Made by a program: the position numbers and the translations under genes. The notes below the pieces were generated by a model, which was not told the DNA's origin, did not search any database, and saw only the letters and a program-made list of their open reading frames with translations. This document shows positions 6,978 through 16,392 of a stretch of DNA of 64,000 bases, one piece after another. The DNA comes from Rubrimonas cliftonensis. GTDB taxonomy: Bacteria > Pseudomonadota > Alphaproteobacteria > Rhodobacterales > Rhodobacteraceae. Within the stretch, counting starts at the first letter, position 1; each line of letters begins with the position of its first letter. Location: positions 1 to 64,000 of the forward strand of contig NZ_FNQM01000009.1 of assembly GCF_900107585.1 (NCBI RefSeq), read 5' to 3'.

Positions 6978-9896
6978 ATGCTCAGAAAGAAGACCGGCGG
7001 GGTTGCGAAAGGCCCCCGCGAGATCCTCGGCGCCTCGGGCGCCGTCGCCGCGGCGGCATCCCAGACCATGGACCGGCGCGGCTTCCTGCGCCGTTCGGGG
7101 CTGGCCATCGGGGGCCTCGCCGCAGTCGCGGCCGCCGGCGCGACCGTGCGCCCGGCGAGCGCGCAGACCGTGGCCGCCAGGGGCGCCGAACTCGTCAAGT
7201 CCGTCTGCACCCACTGCTCCGTGGGCTGCACGGTCATCGCGGAGGTCGAGAACGGCGTCTGGACGGGGCAGGAGCCCGGCTGGGACAGCCCGTTCAACCT
7301 CGGCTCGCACTGCGCGAAGGGCGCCGCGGTCCGTGAGATCACCCACGGCGAGCGCCGGCTGAAATACCCGATGAAGCTCGTCAACGGCAAGTACGAGCGC
7401 ATCTCCTGGGAGACGGCGATCAACGAGATCGGCGACCAGATGCTGCAGATCCGCGAGACCAGCGGGCCGGACAGCGTCTACTGGCTCGGCTCCGCCAAGC
7501 ACAACAACGAGCAGGCCTACCTGTTCCGCAAGTTCGCCGCCTACTGGGGCACGAACAACGTCGATCACCAGGCGCGTATCTGCCACTCCACCACGGTCGC
7601 GGGCGTCGCGAACACGTGGGGGTATGGCGCGATGACCAACTCCTACAACGACATCCACAATTCGCGCGCGATCTTCATCATCGGCGGCAACCCCGCCGAG
7701 GCGCATCCGGTGTCGCTGCTCCATGTCCTGAAGGCCAAGGAGGAGAACAACGCGCCCCTCATCGTCTGCGACCCGCGCTTCACCCGCACCGCGGCGCATG
7801 CCGACGAGTACGTGCGGTTCCGTCCGGGCTCGGACGTCGCGCTGGTCTGGGGCATCCTCTGGCACATCTTCGAGAACGGGTGGGAGGACAAGGAGTTCAT
7901 CCGCACCCGCGTCTGGGGCATGGACCAGATCCGGACTGAGGTCGCGAAGTGGACGCCCGAGGAGGTCGAGCGCGTCACCGGCGCGCCGGGTTCGCAGCTT
8001 GAGCGCGTCGCGCGCACGCTGGCCAACAACCGTCCCGGCACCGTGATCTGGTGCATGGGCGGCACCCAGCACACCAACGGCAACAACAACACCCGCGCCT
8101 ACTGCATCCTGCAGCTTGCGCTGGGCAACATGGGGACCGCCGGCGGCGGCACCAACATCTTCCGCGGCCATGACAACGTGCAGGGCGCGACCGACCTCGG
8201 CGTGCTCGCCGACACGCTGCCGGGCTACTACGGTCTCGCCGCCGGCTCCTGGGCGCACTGGGCGCGGGTGTGGGAGGAAGACCTCGACTGGCTGAAGGGC
8301 CGCTTCGCGACGCTCAAGACCAAGAGCGGCGAGAACAAGCCGATGATGAACGAAACCGGCATCACGGTGTCGCGCTGGATCGACGGCGTGCTCGAGGCGC
8401 GCGAGAACCTGGGCCAGCCCGACAACACCAAGGCCATGGTGCTGTGGGGCCACGCGCCGAACTCGCAGACCCGCCTGCCCGAGATGAAGAAGGCGATGGA
8501 GCAGCTCGACCTGCTCGTGGTGGTCGACCCGCACCCGACTGTCAGCGCCGTGCTGCACGACCGCCAGAACGGGGCCTACCTGCTGCCGGCCTGCACCCAG
8601 TTCGAGACCTACGGCTCGGTGACCGCCTCCAACCGCTCCATCCAGTGGCGCGAGCGCGTCACGGCGCCGATCTTCGAGAGCAAGACGGACCACGAGATCA
8701 TCAAGCTCTTTGCGGACAAGTTCGGGTTCACCGACCGGATGTTCCGCAACATCGCCATCAACGGCGACGAGCCGCTGATCGAGGACATCACCCGCGAGTT
8801 CAACCGCGGCATGTGGACCATCGGCTACACCGGCCAGTCGCCGGAGCGCCTCCGGCTGCACATGGCCAACCAGCACACCTTCGACAGGACGACGCTGCGC
8901 GCAAATGGCGGGCCGGCCGACGGCGACTATTATGGGATGCCGTGGCCGTGCTGGGGCACGCCCGAGATGAATCACCCCGGCACCGCCAACCTCTACGACC
9001 TGTCGCTGCCGGTCTCGAAGGGCGGCCTCACCTTCCGCGCCCGCTTCGGCGTGGAGCGGGACGGGCAGAACCTGCTGGCGGAGGGCGTCGCGTCGGCGGG
9101 CTCGGAGATCCAGGACGGCTACCCCGAGTTCACGATGGCGATGCTGCAGGAGCTCGGCTGGGACGCCGACCTCACCGCCGACGAGCGGGCGTCCATCGAA
9201 ATGGTCGCCGGCGCGCCGGACAAGGTCGGCGGCGTGAACTGGAAGACCGACCTCTCCGGCGGCATCCAGCGCGTGGCGATCAAGCATGAGTGCGCGCCCT
9301 TCGGCAACGCCAAGGCCCGCGCGGTGGTGTGGACCTTCCCCGACCCGATCCCGACCCACCGCGAGCCGCTCTACTCCAGCCGACGCGATCTCGTGGCCGA
9401 CTACCCGACCTACGAGGACAAGACCTTCTGGCGCGTGCCCACGCTCTACGCGTCGATCCAAGCGAAGGACTTCTCGCAGGACTATCCGATCATCCTCACC
9501 TCCGGCCGTCTGGTGGAGTACGAGGGCGGCGGCGACGAGACCCGGTCGAACCCGTGGCTCGCCGAGCTGCAGCAGGAGATGTTCATCGAGATCAACCCGC
9601 GCGACGCCAACAACCTGGGCGTCCGCGACGGCTCCAGCGTCTGGGTCGAGGGCCCTGAGGGCGGGCGCGTTAAGGTCGCCGCGATGGTGACCGAGCGCGT
9701 CGGCGCGGGCGTCGCCTTCATGCCGTTCCACTTCGGCGGCATGTTCCAGGGCGAGGATCAGCGGTCGAAGTACCCCGACGGCGCCGACCCCTACGTTCTC
9801 GGCGAGAGCACCAACACCGCCCAGACCTACGGCTACGACTCGGTCACCCAGATGCAGGAGACCAAGGCGACGCTGTGCAAGATCGTCGCGGCCTGA
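6978..9896 (+). CDS. fdhA: Formate dehydrogenase catalytic subunit, Cys-type, Tat-exported
   Basis: This 972-residue molybdopterin oxidoreductase oxidises formate to CO2 on the periplasmic side of the membrane. Residues 32-41 (DRRGFLRRSG) with the following hydrophobic stretch are a Tat signal, preceded by a 31-residue pre-extension that is usual in this subfamily. A 4Fe-4S site is formed by Cys77, Cys80, Cys84 and Cys112. The active-site metal ligand is Cys202 in HQARICHSTTVAGV, so no selenocysteine is used; His203 follows as expected. The C-terminal molybdopterin-binding domain is complete (around residues 830-970). ATG 6978 has GGGAGAG upstream, while the internal Met31 has none. The 16-base gap to fdhB indicates one operon. 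It could use Mo or W; the sequence does not decide. Confidence 0.96.
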   Translation: MLRKKTGGVAKGPREILGASGAVAAAASQTMDRRGFLRRSGLAIGGLAAVAAAGATVRPASAQTVAARGAELVKSVCTHCSVGCTVIAEVENGVWTGQEPGWDSPFNLGSHCAKGAAVREITHGERRLKYPMKLVNGKYERISWETAINEIGDQMLQIRETSGPDSVYWLGSAKHNNEQAYLFRKFAAYWGTNNVDHQARICHSTTVAGVANTWGYGAMTNSYNDIHNSRAIFIIGGNPAEAHPVSLLHVLKAKEENNAPLIVCDPRFTRTAAHADEYVRFRPGSDVALVWGILWHIFENGWEDKEFIRTRVWGMDQIRTEVAKWTPEEVERVTGAPGSQLERVARTLANNRPGTVIWCMGGTQHTNGNNNTRAYCILQLALGNMGTAGGGTNIFRGHDNVQGATDLGVLADTLPGYYGLAAGSWAHWARVWEEDLDWLKGRFATLKTKSGENKPMMNETGITVSRWIDGVLEARENLGQPDNTKAMVLWGHAPNSQTRLPEMKKAMEQLDLLVVVDPHPTVSAVLHDRQNGAYLLPACTQFETYGSVTASNRSIQWRERVTAPIFESKTDHEIIKLFADKFGFTDRMFRNIAINGDEPLIEDITREFNRGMWTIGYTGQSPERLRLHMANQHTFDRTTLRANGGPADGDYYGMPWPCWGTPEMNHPGTANLYDLSLPVSKGGLTFRARFGVERDGQNLLAEGVASAGSEIQDGYPEFTMAMLQELGWDADLTADERASIEMVAGAPDKVGGVNWKTDLSGGIQRVAIKHECAPFGNAKARAVVWTFPDPIPTHREPLYSSRRDLVADYPTYEDKTFWRVPTLYASIQAKDFSQDYPIILTSGRLVEYEGGGDETRSNPWLAELQQEMFIEINPRDANNLGVRDGSSVWVEGPEGGRVKVAAMVTERVGAGVAFMPFHFGGMFQGEDQRSKYPDGADPYVLGESTNTAQTYGYDSVTQMQETKATLCKIVAA

Positions 9897-9912
9897 GAGA
9901 GGAACAAAGAAC

Positions 9913-10506
9913 ATGGCACGAGCGAAATTCCTCTGTGACGCCGAGCGCTGCATCGAGTGCAACGCCTGCGTGACGGCCTGCAAGAACGAGCATGAGGTGC
10001 CCTGGGGCATCAACCGCCGGCGGGTCGTGACCATCAACGACGGCAAGCCCGGCGAGCGGTCGATCTCGGTCGCCTGCATGCACTGCTCCGACGCGCCCTG
10101 CATGGCCGTCTGCCCGGTGGACTGCTTCTACCAGACCTCCGACGGCGTGGTGCTGCACTCGAAGGATCTGTGCATCGGCTGCGGCTACTGCTTCTACGCG
10201 TGCCCGTTCGGCGCGCCGCAGTATCCGCAGGCGGGCAACTTCGGCTCGCGCGGCAAGATGGACAAGTGCACCTTCTGCAACGGCGGCCCCGAGGAGACCG
10301 GCAGCCAGGCCGAGTTCTCCAAGTACGGGCGCAACCGCATCGCCGAGGGCAAGCTGCCGATCTGCGCCGAGATGTGCTCGACCAAGGCGCTTCTCGCCGG
10401 CAATGGCGACGACGTCGCCAACGTCTACCGCGAGCGCGTCGTGGCGCGCGGTTTCGGCTCCGGCGCCTGGGGCTGGGGCACGGCCTACGATCAGAAGGGC
10501 ATCTGA
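9913..10506 (+). CDS. fdhB: Formate dehydrogenase iron-sulfur subunit
   Basis: A 197-residue electron-transfer subunit of the FDH3 type with four ferredoxin-like cysteine groups: CIECNACVTACKNE near residue 13, CMHCSDAPCMAVCP near 55, CIGCGYCFYACP near 82, and CTFCNGG plus CAEMCSTKA in the C-terminal half. It relays electrons from FdhA to the membrane subunit FdhC. It has no signal peptide of its own and should be co-exported with the Tat-bearing FdhA. A clear GAGAGG ribosome site precedes ATG 9913. The 121-base gap to fdhC carries a strong hairpin and may allow different transcript levels for the two subunits. Confidence 0.95.
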   Translation: MARAKFLCDAERCIECNACVTACKNEHEVPWGINRRRVVTINDGKPGERSISVACMHCSDAPCMAVCPVDCFYQTSDGVVLHSKDLCIGCGYCFYACPFGAPQYPQAGNFGSRGKMDKCTFCNGGPEETGSQAEFSKYGRNRIAEGKLPICAEMCSTKALLAGNGDDVANVYRERVVARGFGSGAWGWGTAYDQKGI

Positions 10507-10537
10507 CCGGCCGCGCGCCGGATCGGACCGACCCTGC

Positions 10538-10559
10538 GGGGGCGGCGCGGGCCGCCCCC
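10538..10559. other. Strong hairpin between fdhB and fdhC
   Basis: A perfect nine-base stem GGGGGCGGC / GCCGCCCCC with a gcgg loop lies 31 bases after the fdhB stop. No T-run follows, so it is probably not an intrinsic terminator. It could protect the upstream fdhAB message or attenuate transcription into fdhC. Confidence 0.45.
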
Positions 10560-10627
10560 GATCTCATCAAGAATTGACGGTTCGCCCGGCGCGCAAGGCG
10601 CGTCCGGGAAAGGCTGGAGGCTGAGAC

Positions 10628-11851
10628 ATGCGGTTTGGGCGTAACGGCTCATGGGCGGGGGCGCTGGCCCTCGCGCTCGCGCTCGCGACAGCGGCGCTGT
10701 GGACGGCCCCGGAGGCGTCGGCGCAAAGCTCGGTGCGGCCGCCGTCGAACGCCGTCACCAACACGCCCTCCGAGCCGGGCTCGGCGATCCCCTTCGACGG
10801 CCTGCCCTCGGGCGGCGCGGACCCGGCGGCGCGCTACGAGGGCGCCCTGGCGCCGCGCGGCGCCGCTTCCGACAGCGAGATGTGGCGCGCCGTGCGCCAG
10901 GGCGAGACCTTCACCAGCCAGAAGGGCGGCGCCATGGGCGCGCGCCTGATCCAGACCGAAGCCGCGGGCTGGGACATCCTGCGCAACCGCCTTCTGCCGA
11001 AGTGGAGCCTCTGGGCCATCGGCGGCGTCCTGGCGCTGCTGGCGGTCTTCTACCTCGTGCGCGGGAAGATCCGCGTCGACGCCGGCATGTCGGGGCGCGA
11101 GATCGAGCGGTTCAAGGCGATCGAGCGATTCGGGCACTGGCTGCTCGCAGGCAGCTTCATCATCCTCGCGCTGAGCGGCCTCAACATTCTCGTCGGGCGC
11201 GACCTGCTGCTGCCGCTGATTGGCAAGGAGGCGTTCACGACGCTGACCATCGCCGGGAAATGGGCGCACAACAACGTCGCCTGGGCCTTCATGCTGGCGC
11301 TCGCGATGACCTTCGTGCTGTGGGTCGCGCACAACATTCCCGGCAAGACCGACCTCAAATGGATCGCGGTCGGCGGCGGCCTGCTGGTGAAGGGCGTCCA
11401 CCCGCCGGCGCGCAAGTTCAACTTCGGCCAGAAGCTGATCTTCTGGTCGGTGATGATCCTGGGCGCCTCGGTCTCCGCGTCCGGCGTCGCGCTGCTGTTC
11501 CCGTTCGAGACGTCGATGTTCGGCTCGACCTTCGCGAAGGTGCACGCCTTCGGCCTCGCCGAGCCGCTCGCCTCCATAGGGCTGGTGGTGCCGGCCAGCG
11601 TCACGCCGATGGCCGAGCAGCAGTTCGCGCTGGTCTGGCACGCCATCGTCGCGATCGCGATGATCGTCATAATCATCGCCCACATCTACATCGGCTCCAT
11701 CGGGATGCAGGGCGCCTTCGCGGCGATGGGCTCCGGCTGGGTCGACGAGAACTGGGCGAGGGAACACCACGGCCTCTGGGTCGAGGAGGAGCGCGAAAAG
11801 GCGCGCGAAGGCCGCGGGGCCCGCGGCGCGGCGGGCGTTCCGGCAGAATGA
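10628..11851 (+). CDS. fdhC: Formate dehydrogenase cytochrome b (gamma) subunit
   Basis: The 407-residue protein has a cleavable Sec signal (ALALALALATAALW, cleavage near ASAQ), a periplasmic segment to about residue 122, then about five membrane helices around 126-144, 168-188, 212-236, 267-290 and 334-357. His residues within or near the helices (in ERFGHWLL, KWAHNN, WVAHNI, VWHAIVA) are candidate haem b ligands. This matches the gamma subunit of FDH3-type formate dehydrogenases, which passes electrons from FdhB to the quinone pool. The long signal-peptide-bearing N-terminal segment is seen in this subfamily but not in E. coli FdnI. The stop overlaps the ATG of the WD40-cytochrome gene (ATGA), so the two are coupled. 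Confidence 0.93.
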   Translation: MRFGRNGSWAGALALALALATAALWTAPEASAQSSVRPPSNAVTNTPSEPGSAIPFDGLPSGGADPAARYEGALAPRGAASDSEMWRAVRQGETFTSQKGGAMGARLIQTEAAGWDILRNRLLPKWSLWAIGGVLALLAVFYLVRGKIRVDAGMSGREIERFKAIERFGHWLLAGSFIILALSGLNILVGRDLLLPLIGKEAFTTLTIAGKWAHNNVAWAFMLALAMTFVLWVAHNIPGKTDLKWIAVGGGLLVKGVHPPARKFNFGQKLIFWSVMILGASVSASGVALLFPFETSMFGSTFAKVHAFGLAEPLASIGLVVPASVTPMAEQQFALVWHAIVAIAMIVIIIAHIYIGSIGMQGAFAAMGSGWVDENWAREHHGLWVEEEREKAREGRGARGAAGVPAE

Positions 11852-13158
11852 GGCTGGCGGCCGCGGCGATCGCGCTGGCGCTGTCCGCCGGCGCCGCCAG
11901 CGCGGAGCTCGCCCGCCTCGCCGGCCATGGCGGCCCGATCCGCGACGTCGCGGCGACCCAGGGCGGCGCGCTGAGCGCGAGCTTCGACAACGCGGTGGGC
12001 GTGTGGACGCTGGGCGCCGACGGCCCGCTCCTCGCGCGCTGGCTCGACGGGCATGAGGCCGCGGTGAACCGGGTCGTCCCGGCGCCGGGCGGCCGCGCAT
12101 TCTCGGTGGCCGACGACTTCACCGCGATCCTGTGGGACGTCGAGACCGGGGCCGCGCTGCGGCGCTTCGAGGGGCACAGGGGCAAGGTGATGGGCGCCGC
12201 GATCTCGCCGGACGGACGGCTCGCGGCGACCGCCTCCTGGGACGGGACGGCGGCGCTCTGGCCGCTCGACGGGGACGGTCCGCCGCGCTGGATCGGGGAG
12301 CGGCTCGGGGCGCTGAACGACGTGGCGTTCTCCGGCGACGGGCGGACGCTCTACCTCGCCTCCGGCGACGGGACGATCCGCGAGGTGGACGCAGCCAGCG
12401 GCGAGGTCACCCGCACGCTCGTCTCGCACGGCTTCGGCGTGAACCGTATCGCGCTCAACGAGGCCGAGGGATGGCTCGCCTACGGCGCCGTCGACGGCGG
12501 CACGCGCGCGGTCGACCTCGTGACCGGCGAGACGCTGGCCGACCTGACGCTCGACCGTCGGCCGATCCTGGCGCTGGCGCTCAGCCCCGACGGCGAGACG
12601 CTCGCGGTGGGCGACGGCGACGGCTACATCATGCTGGTGGATGCGCGGGACTGGTCGATCGCGCGCGACTTCCGCGCCGCGGCGCGCGGGCCGGTCTGGG
12701 CGCTGGCCTTCACCGACGACGGCGCGGCGATCATCGCCGGCGGCCTCGACGACGCCGCCGCGATCTGGCCGCTGGCGACGGCGGGCGCGCCGCGCGGGGC
12801 GCTGGCCGCCGGCGCCGCGCCCCGCTTCCACCGCGACCCGGCGACGATGGGCAACGGCGAGCGCCAGTTCTTCCGGAAATGCTCGATCTGCCACAGCCTC
12901 GACACCGAAGGCGACCGCCGCGCCGGGCCGACGCTGAAGGGCGTTTTCGGTCGCCGGGCGGGCACGGTGGCGGGCTACGCCTATTCCGACGCGCTGGACG
13001 GCTCGCCCATCGTCTGGGACGAGACGACCATCAGCGCGCTGTTCGACATCGGCCCCGACCACTATGTTCCGGGGACCAAGATGCCGATGCAGCGCATCAC
13101 CGGCGCGAAGGACCGCGCCGACCTCATCGCCTTTCTGAAGGAGGCGACGCGGCCCTGA
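11848..13158 (+). CDS. Periplasmic WD40 beta-propeller fused to cytochrome c
   Basis: A 436-residue exported protein. Residues 1-19 are a Sec signal. Residues about 22-315 contain WD40-type repeats, with recurring blade patterns such as SPDGRLAATASWDGTAALWPL and SPDGETLAVGDGDGYIMLVD. Residues about 330-436 form a class I cytochrome c: the haem site is Cys345-Ser-Ile-Cys348-His349, and Met412 in GTKMPM is the expected axial ligand. The ATGA overlap with fdhC ties it to the formate dehydrogenase. I infer a periplasmic electron acceptor or docking partner that would carry formate electrons to a cytochrome network, bypassing or adding to the quinone route. Direct evidence is only the domain make-up and operon position. 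Confidence 0.9.
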   Translation: MRLAAAAIALALSAGAASAELARLAGHGGPIRDVAATQGGALSASFDNAVGVWTLGADGPLLARWLDGHEAAVNRVVPAPGGRAFSVADDFTAILWDVETGAALRRFEGHRGKVMGAAISPDGRLAATASWDGTAALWPLDGDGPPRWIGERLGALNDVAFSGDGRTLYLASGDGTIREVDAASGEVTRTLVSHGFGVNRIALNEAEGWLAYGAVDGGTRAVDLVTGETLADLTLDRRPILALALSPDGETLAVGDGDGYIMLVDARDWSIARDFRAAARGPVWALAFTDDGAAIIAGGLDDAAAIWPLATAGAPRGALAAGAAPRFHRDPATMGNGERQFFRKCSICHSLDTEGDRRAGPTLKGVFGRRAGTVAGYAYSDALDGSPIVWDETTISALFDIGPDHYVPGTKMPMQRITGAKDRADLIAFLKEATRP

Positions 13159-13203
13159 AGGGCGCGCCGCCACAAGGACCGGACAGCCTGGGAGATCGAA
13201 CCG

Positions 13204-13332
13204 ATGAAGGCCTTTATCGCCGCCTGCCTCGCCATGGCGCTCATTTCGGTCGGTGCCTGGGCGGGGCTCAACAGCCTCGACTGGTCGACGGCGGAACGGT
13301 TCTCCTCCGACAGCGTGCGCCTCGGCGAGTGA
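13204..13332 (+). CDS. 42-residue exported or membrane-anchored peptide ending the fdh operon
   Basis: A short frame starts at ATG 13204 with GGGAG eleven bases upstream. The first 21 residues (MKAFIAACLAMALISVGAWAG) form a hydrophobic signal or anchor; the tail LDWSTAERFSSDSVRLGE is polar. I recall similar tiny proteins with a terminal SSDSVRL-like motif at the end of fdh operons in related alphaproteobacteria, which supports a real gene, but I cannot verify that here. It lies 45 bases after the cytochrome gene in the same direction and is the last gene before a convergent operon. It may be a small membrane subunit of the formate dehydrogenase or of the cytochrome link. Function unknown. Confidence 0.7.
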   Translation: MKAFIAACLAMALISVGAWAGLNSLDWSTAERFSSDSVRLGE

Positions 13333-13362
13333 GCCGGCCGGCCGCGGACCGGGGCCGACTCC

Positions 13363-14556
13363 CTACTCCGCGGCGTCCTCGGGCCGCGGCGTGGCGGCGG
13401 TCATCTGCTGCTCGGCGTCGGCGGTGGGCTGGCTGGTGAAGCCGGCGAGGTCGCCGATGGGCTCGGCGTCGCGGGCGATCTCCACGGGGCTCAGCGCATA
13501 GACCGTCACGAGTTCCGCCAGCGAGCGCAGGGCGTGCATGTGGATGCGCTCGTAGCCGTGGCTCGCATCGACCCCGAAAGTCACCAGCGCGGTGCGCACG
13601 TCGGCGCCCGCCTCGATGGCGGAGGCGCTGTCGGAGCGGTAGGCGCGGAACACGTCCTTCTGGTGGCGGATGTCGTGGTCGCGGCAGAGCTCGACCAGCT
13701 TGCGGGTGAGGTGGAAGTCGAACGGGCCGGTCTGGTCCGCCATCGCCACCGTCACGCCGAACTCGTCGGAGTTCTGGCCCGGCGCCGAGGTGCCGTTGTC
13801 GACCGCGACCATCGCGGCGATGTCGGGCAGCAGGATCGAGGCGGCGCCATGGCCGACCTCCTCGGCGATGGTGAACAGGAAGAACACGTCGACCGGCGGC
13901 GGCGGCGCGTCGCGCAGCGCCCGCAGCGCCGCCAGCATCACCGCCGCGCCCGCCTTGTTGTCGAGATGGCGCGAGACGATGAAGCCGTTGTCGAGAAACT
14001 CCGGCTGCGGGTCGATGGCGACGATGTCGCCGATCTCCACGCCCAGCCGGTCGAGGTCGTCGCGGTTGCGCGAATAGGCGTCGATGCGCATTTCGACATG
14101 CTCCCAGCCGACGGGCTGCGTGTCGATCTCGTCATTGAAGGTATGGCCGGAGGCCTTCATCGGCAGGATGGTGCCGCGATAGCCGCCGCGTTCGGAGAAG
14201 ATGGTCGCGCGGGCGCCCTCCGCGAAGCGGGCCGACCAGGTGCCGATCGGCACGAGGCTCACGCGGCCGTTGTCCTTCAGGTTCTTCACCTGCGCGCCGA
14301 GCGTGTCGAGGTGCGAGACGATGGCGCGGGCGCCGTGCGGCGAGCCGCCGGGCAGCCTGGCGCGGATCGCGCCGCGGCGGGTCAGGTCGTAGTGCAGGCC
14401 GATGCTGTCGAGCACGCCGCAGACATGGCGCACCACGGTGTCGGTGTAGCCGGTGGGGGAGGGGATCGCGAGCATGTCCTCGAGCCGCTCGCGCAGGTAG
14501 TCGGTGTCGATGGTCAGCCGGCCGGGCTCGACCGCGCTGGGCGGGGTGGGGCGCAT
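13363..14556 (-). CDS. M42-family peptidase of the NAGGN osmolyte system
   Basis: A 397-residue cytoplasmic metallopeptidase of the M42/M28 fold. Metal-binding and catalytic segments are visible: VSHLDTLG, then HLDNKAGAAVML, then FTIAEEVGHGAAS. It matches the osmoprotectant NAGGN system peptidase subgroup, which always accompanies asnO and ngg. Its exact substrate is not established; turnover or processing of N-acetylglutaminylglutamine amide or a precursor is the likely role. It is the third and last gene of the leftward operon, 29 bases after ngg, and converges on the fdh operon with 30 bases between the stops. The Ala/Pro/Glu-rich C-terminal tail after about residue 375 is probably disordered. 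Confidence 0.9.
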   Translation of the reverse strand: MRPTPPSAVEPGRLTIDTDYLRERLEDMLAIPSPTGYTDTVVRHVCGVLDSIGLHYDLTRRGAIRARLPGGSPHGARAIVSHLDTLGAQVKNLKDNGRVSLVPIGTWSARFAEGARATIFSERGGYRGTILPMKASGHTFNDEIDTQPVGWEHVEMRIDAYSRNRDDLDRLGVEIGDIVAIDPQPEFLDNGFIVSRHLDNKAGAAVMLAALRALRDAPPPPVDVFFLFTIAEEVGHGAASILLPDIAAMVAVDNGTSAPGQNSDEFGVTVAMADQTGPFDFHLTRKLVELCRDHDIRHQKDVFRAYRSDSASAIEAGADVRTALVTFGVDASHGYERIHMHALRSLAELVTVYALSPVEIARDAEPIGDLAGFTSQPTADAEQQMTAATPRPEDAAE

Positions 14557-14585
14557 GGGGCCTCCGTTCGCGGTTGCGGCGCCGG

Positions 14586-16388
14586 TCAGCGCCGGGGGGT
14601 CACTGGTAGTCGCTGGCGGGCCTGACGCGCGGCTTCCGGCATCGAGAGCGGAAACAGCAGGTCGATGAAGCGCTCCGCCGTGGGCTGCGGCTCATGATTG
14701 GCGAGGCCGGGGCGTTCGTTGGCCTCGATGAACACATACTCCGGCTCGCGCGGGGATTTCACCATCAGATCGATCCCCGTCACGGGAATGTCGATGGCGC
14801 GCGCGGCGGCGATGGCGGCGTCGATCAGCACGGGATGAGTTTCGCCGGTCACGTCGTGGATGGTGCCGCCGGTGTGCAGGTTGGCGGTGCGGCGCACGGC
14901 GATCTCGGCGCCTTCCCGGGCGACGTCCTCCAGCCCGAAGCCGCCGGCGCGCAGGCAGCGCTCGGTCTCGGCGTCGAGCGGGATGCGGCTCTCGCCGCCG
15001 GTGGCGGCGGCGCGGCGGCGGCTCTGGCTCTCGATCAGCGCGCGGATCGTGGAGCGGCCGTCGCCGACGACGCGCGCCGGGCGGCGCAGGGCGGCGGCCA
15101 CCACGCGCCCGTCGATCACGATGAGGCGCAGATCCTCGCCCTCGAAGAACTGCTCCACCAGCACGTCGGGGCACAGCGCGCGCGCCGCGGCGACGGCGGC
15201 CTCCATCTCGCCCGGCTCGGTGAGGCCGACCGCCACGCCGCGCCCCTGCTCGCCGCGGGCGGGCTTGACGACCACCGCGCCCTGCTCGGCGAGAAACGCC
15301 GCGCGCGCGGGGGCGTCGCCGCCGATCATCTGGGCCGGCACGCGCACGCCGGCCGCCTCGACCATGCGGCGCGTCACGGTCTTGTCGTCGCAGATCGACA
15401 TGGCGACGGCGGAGGTGAACTCGCTGAGGCTCTCGCGGCAGCGCACCGCCCGCCCGCCATGGCGCAGGCGGAAGAAGCCGCCCTCGGCGTCGAGGATCTC
15501 CACGCCGATGCCGCGGCGGCGCGCCTCGTCCACGATGATGCGGGCGTAGGGGTTCAGCGCGGCCTCGGGCGGCTGGCCGATGTAGAGCTTCTCGTTGATG
15601 GTGTTCTTGCGCTTGATGGTGAACACCGGCACGCGGCGGAAGCCGAGCTTGTCGTAGAGCGCGATCGCCTGCGTGTTGTCGTGCATCACGCTGAGGTCGA
15701 GGAAGGACGCGCCGCGCGAGGCGAAATGCTCCGCGACATGGCGCACCAGCGTCTCGCCGAGACCGCGATGGGGCGCCTGCGGGTCAACCGCGAGGCACCA
15801 GAGCGAGCAGCCGCTCTCGGGGTCGTCGAAGGCGCGGGCGTGGTCGACGCCCATCACGCCGCCGAGGATCTCGCCGCTCTCGGCGTCCTCGGCCACGAAG
15901 GCGACGATGGCGCGGGCGTCGCGGTCCGACCAGAAGAAGTCGGGCGCGATGGGGTTCATGCCGCAGGCGTCGAGGATGGTGTTCAGCGCCTCGGCGTCGC
16001 GCCGGGTCGCGAGCCGCCGCACGACGAAGCCGCGCCGGCCCCGGCGCGCGGGGCGGTAGGTCGAGAGGTCGAGCCGATAGGCGTGGGACGGATCGAGGAA
16101 CAGCTCCTGCGGCGCCGCCGCCAGCGCGACATGCGGATCGCGGACGTAGAAGGCGATGTCGCGCTCGCCGGGCCGCTCCTGCCGCAGCTCCTCTGCGAGG
16201 CTCTCGGCGTCGGGATAGGTGTTGGCGAAGATCAGCCGACCCCAGCCGCAGCCGACCCAGGCGCGCGGGCGCGGCTCTGCGGCGTTGCCGGGCGGGGGCT
16301 TGAGGCCGTGCATCCGCATGCGGGCGAGGCGGTGCGACTGCGCCTTCTGCGCGCCGCGACCTTGGCTGCGCGCGTCCTTCTCGGCCAT
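14586..16388 (-). CDS. ngg: N-acetylglutaminylglutamine synthetase (GNAT + ATP-grasp)
   Basis: The 600-residue protein joins an N-terminal GNAT acetyltransferase (about residues 115-265, with LAVDPQAPHRGLGETLVRHV as the CoA-binding region) to a C-terminal ATP-grasp ligase (about 300-590, with VVVKPARGEQGRGVAVG and GIDLMVKSP...FIEANERPG). This architecture defines the synthetase that acetylates glutamine and ligates a second glutamine to make N-acetylglutaminylglutamine, which AsnO then amidates to NAGGN. NAGGN is a compatible solute of salt-stressed bacteria. The gene starts four bases after the asnO stop, so translation is probably coupled. Confidence 0.94.
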   Translation of the reverse strand: MAEKDARSQGRGAQKAQSHRLARMRMHGLKPPPGNAAEPRPRAWVGCGWGRLIFANTYPDAESLAEELRQERPGERDIAFYVRDPHVALAAAPQELFLDPSHAYRLDLSTYRPARRGRRGFVVRRLATRRDAEALNTILDACGMNPIAPDFFWSDRDARAIVAFVAEDAESGEILGGVMGVDHARAFDDPESGCSLWCLAVDPQAPHRGLGETLVRHVAEHFASRGASFLDLSVMHDNTQAIALYDKLGFRRVPVFTIKRKNTINEKLYIGQPPEAALNPYARIIVDEARRRGIGVEILDAEGGFFRLRHGGRAVRCRESLSEFTSAVAMSICDDKTVTRRMVEAAGVRVPAQMIGGDAPARAAFLAEQGAVVVKPARGEQGRGVAVGLTEPGEMEAAVAAARALCPDVLVEQFFEGEDLRLIVIDGRVVAAALRRPARVVGDGRSTIRALIESQSRRRAAATGGESRIPLDAETERCLRAGGFGLEDVAREGAEIAVRRTANLHTGGTIHDVTGETHPVLIDAAIAAARAIDIPVTGIDLMVKSPREPEYVFIEANERPGLANHEPQPTAERFIDLLFPLSMPEAARQARQRLPVTPRR

Positions 16389-16392
16389 GGGT

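Noticed and set aside
7575-7590. Selenocysteine-type formate dehydrogenase
   Set aside because: The active-site codon is TGC (Cys202), not in-frame TGA.
6633-10103. 1156-codon minus frame opposite fdhA and fdhB
   Set aside because: Long antisense frames are expected at this base composition; no protein-like motifs, while fdhA/fdhB are unambiguous.
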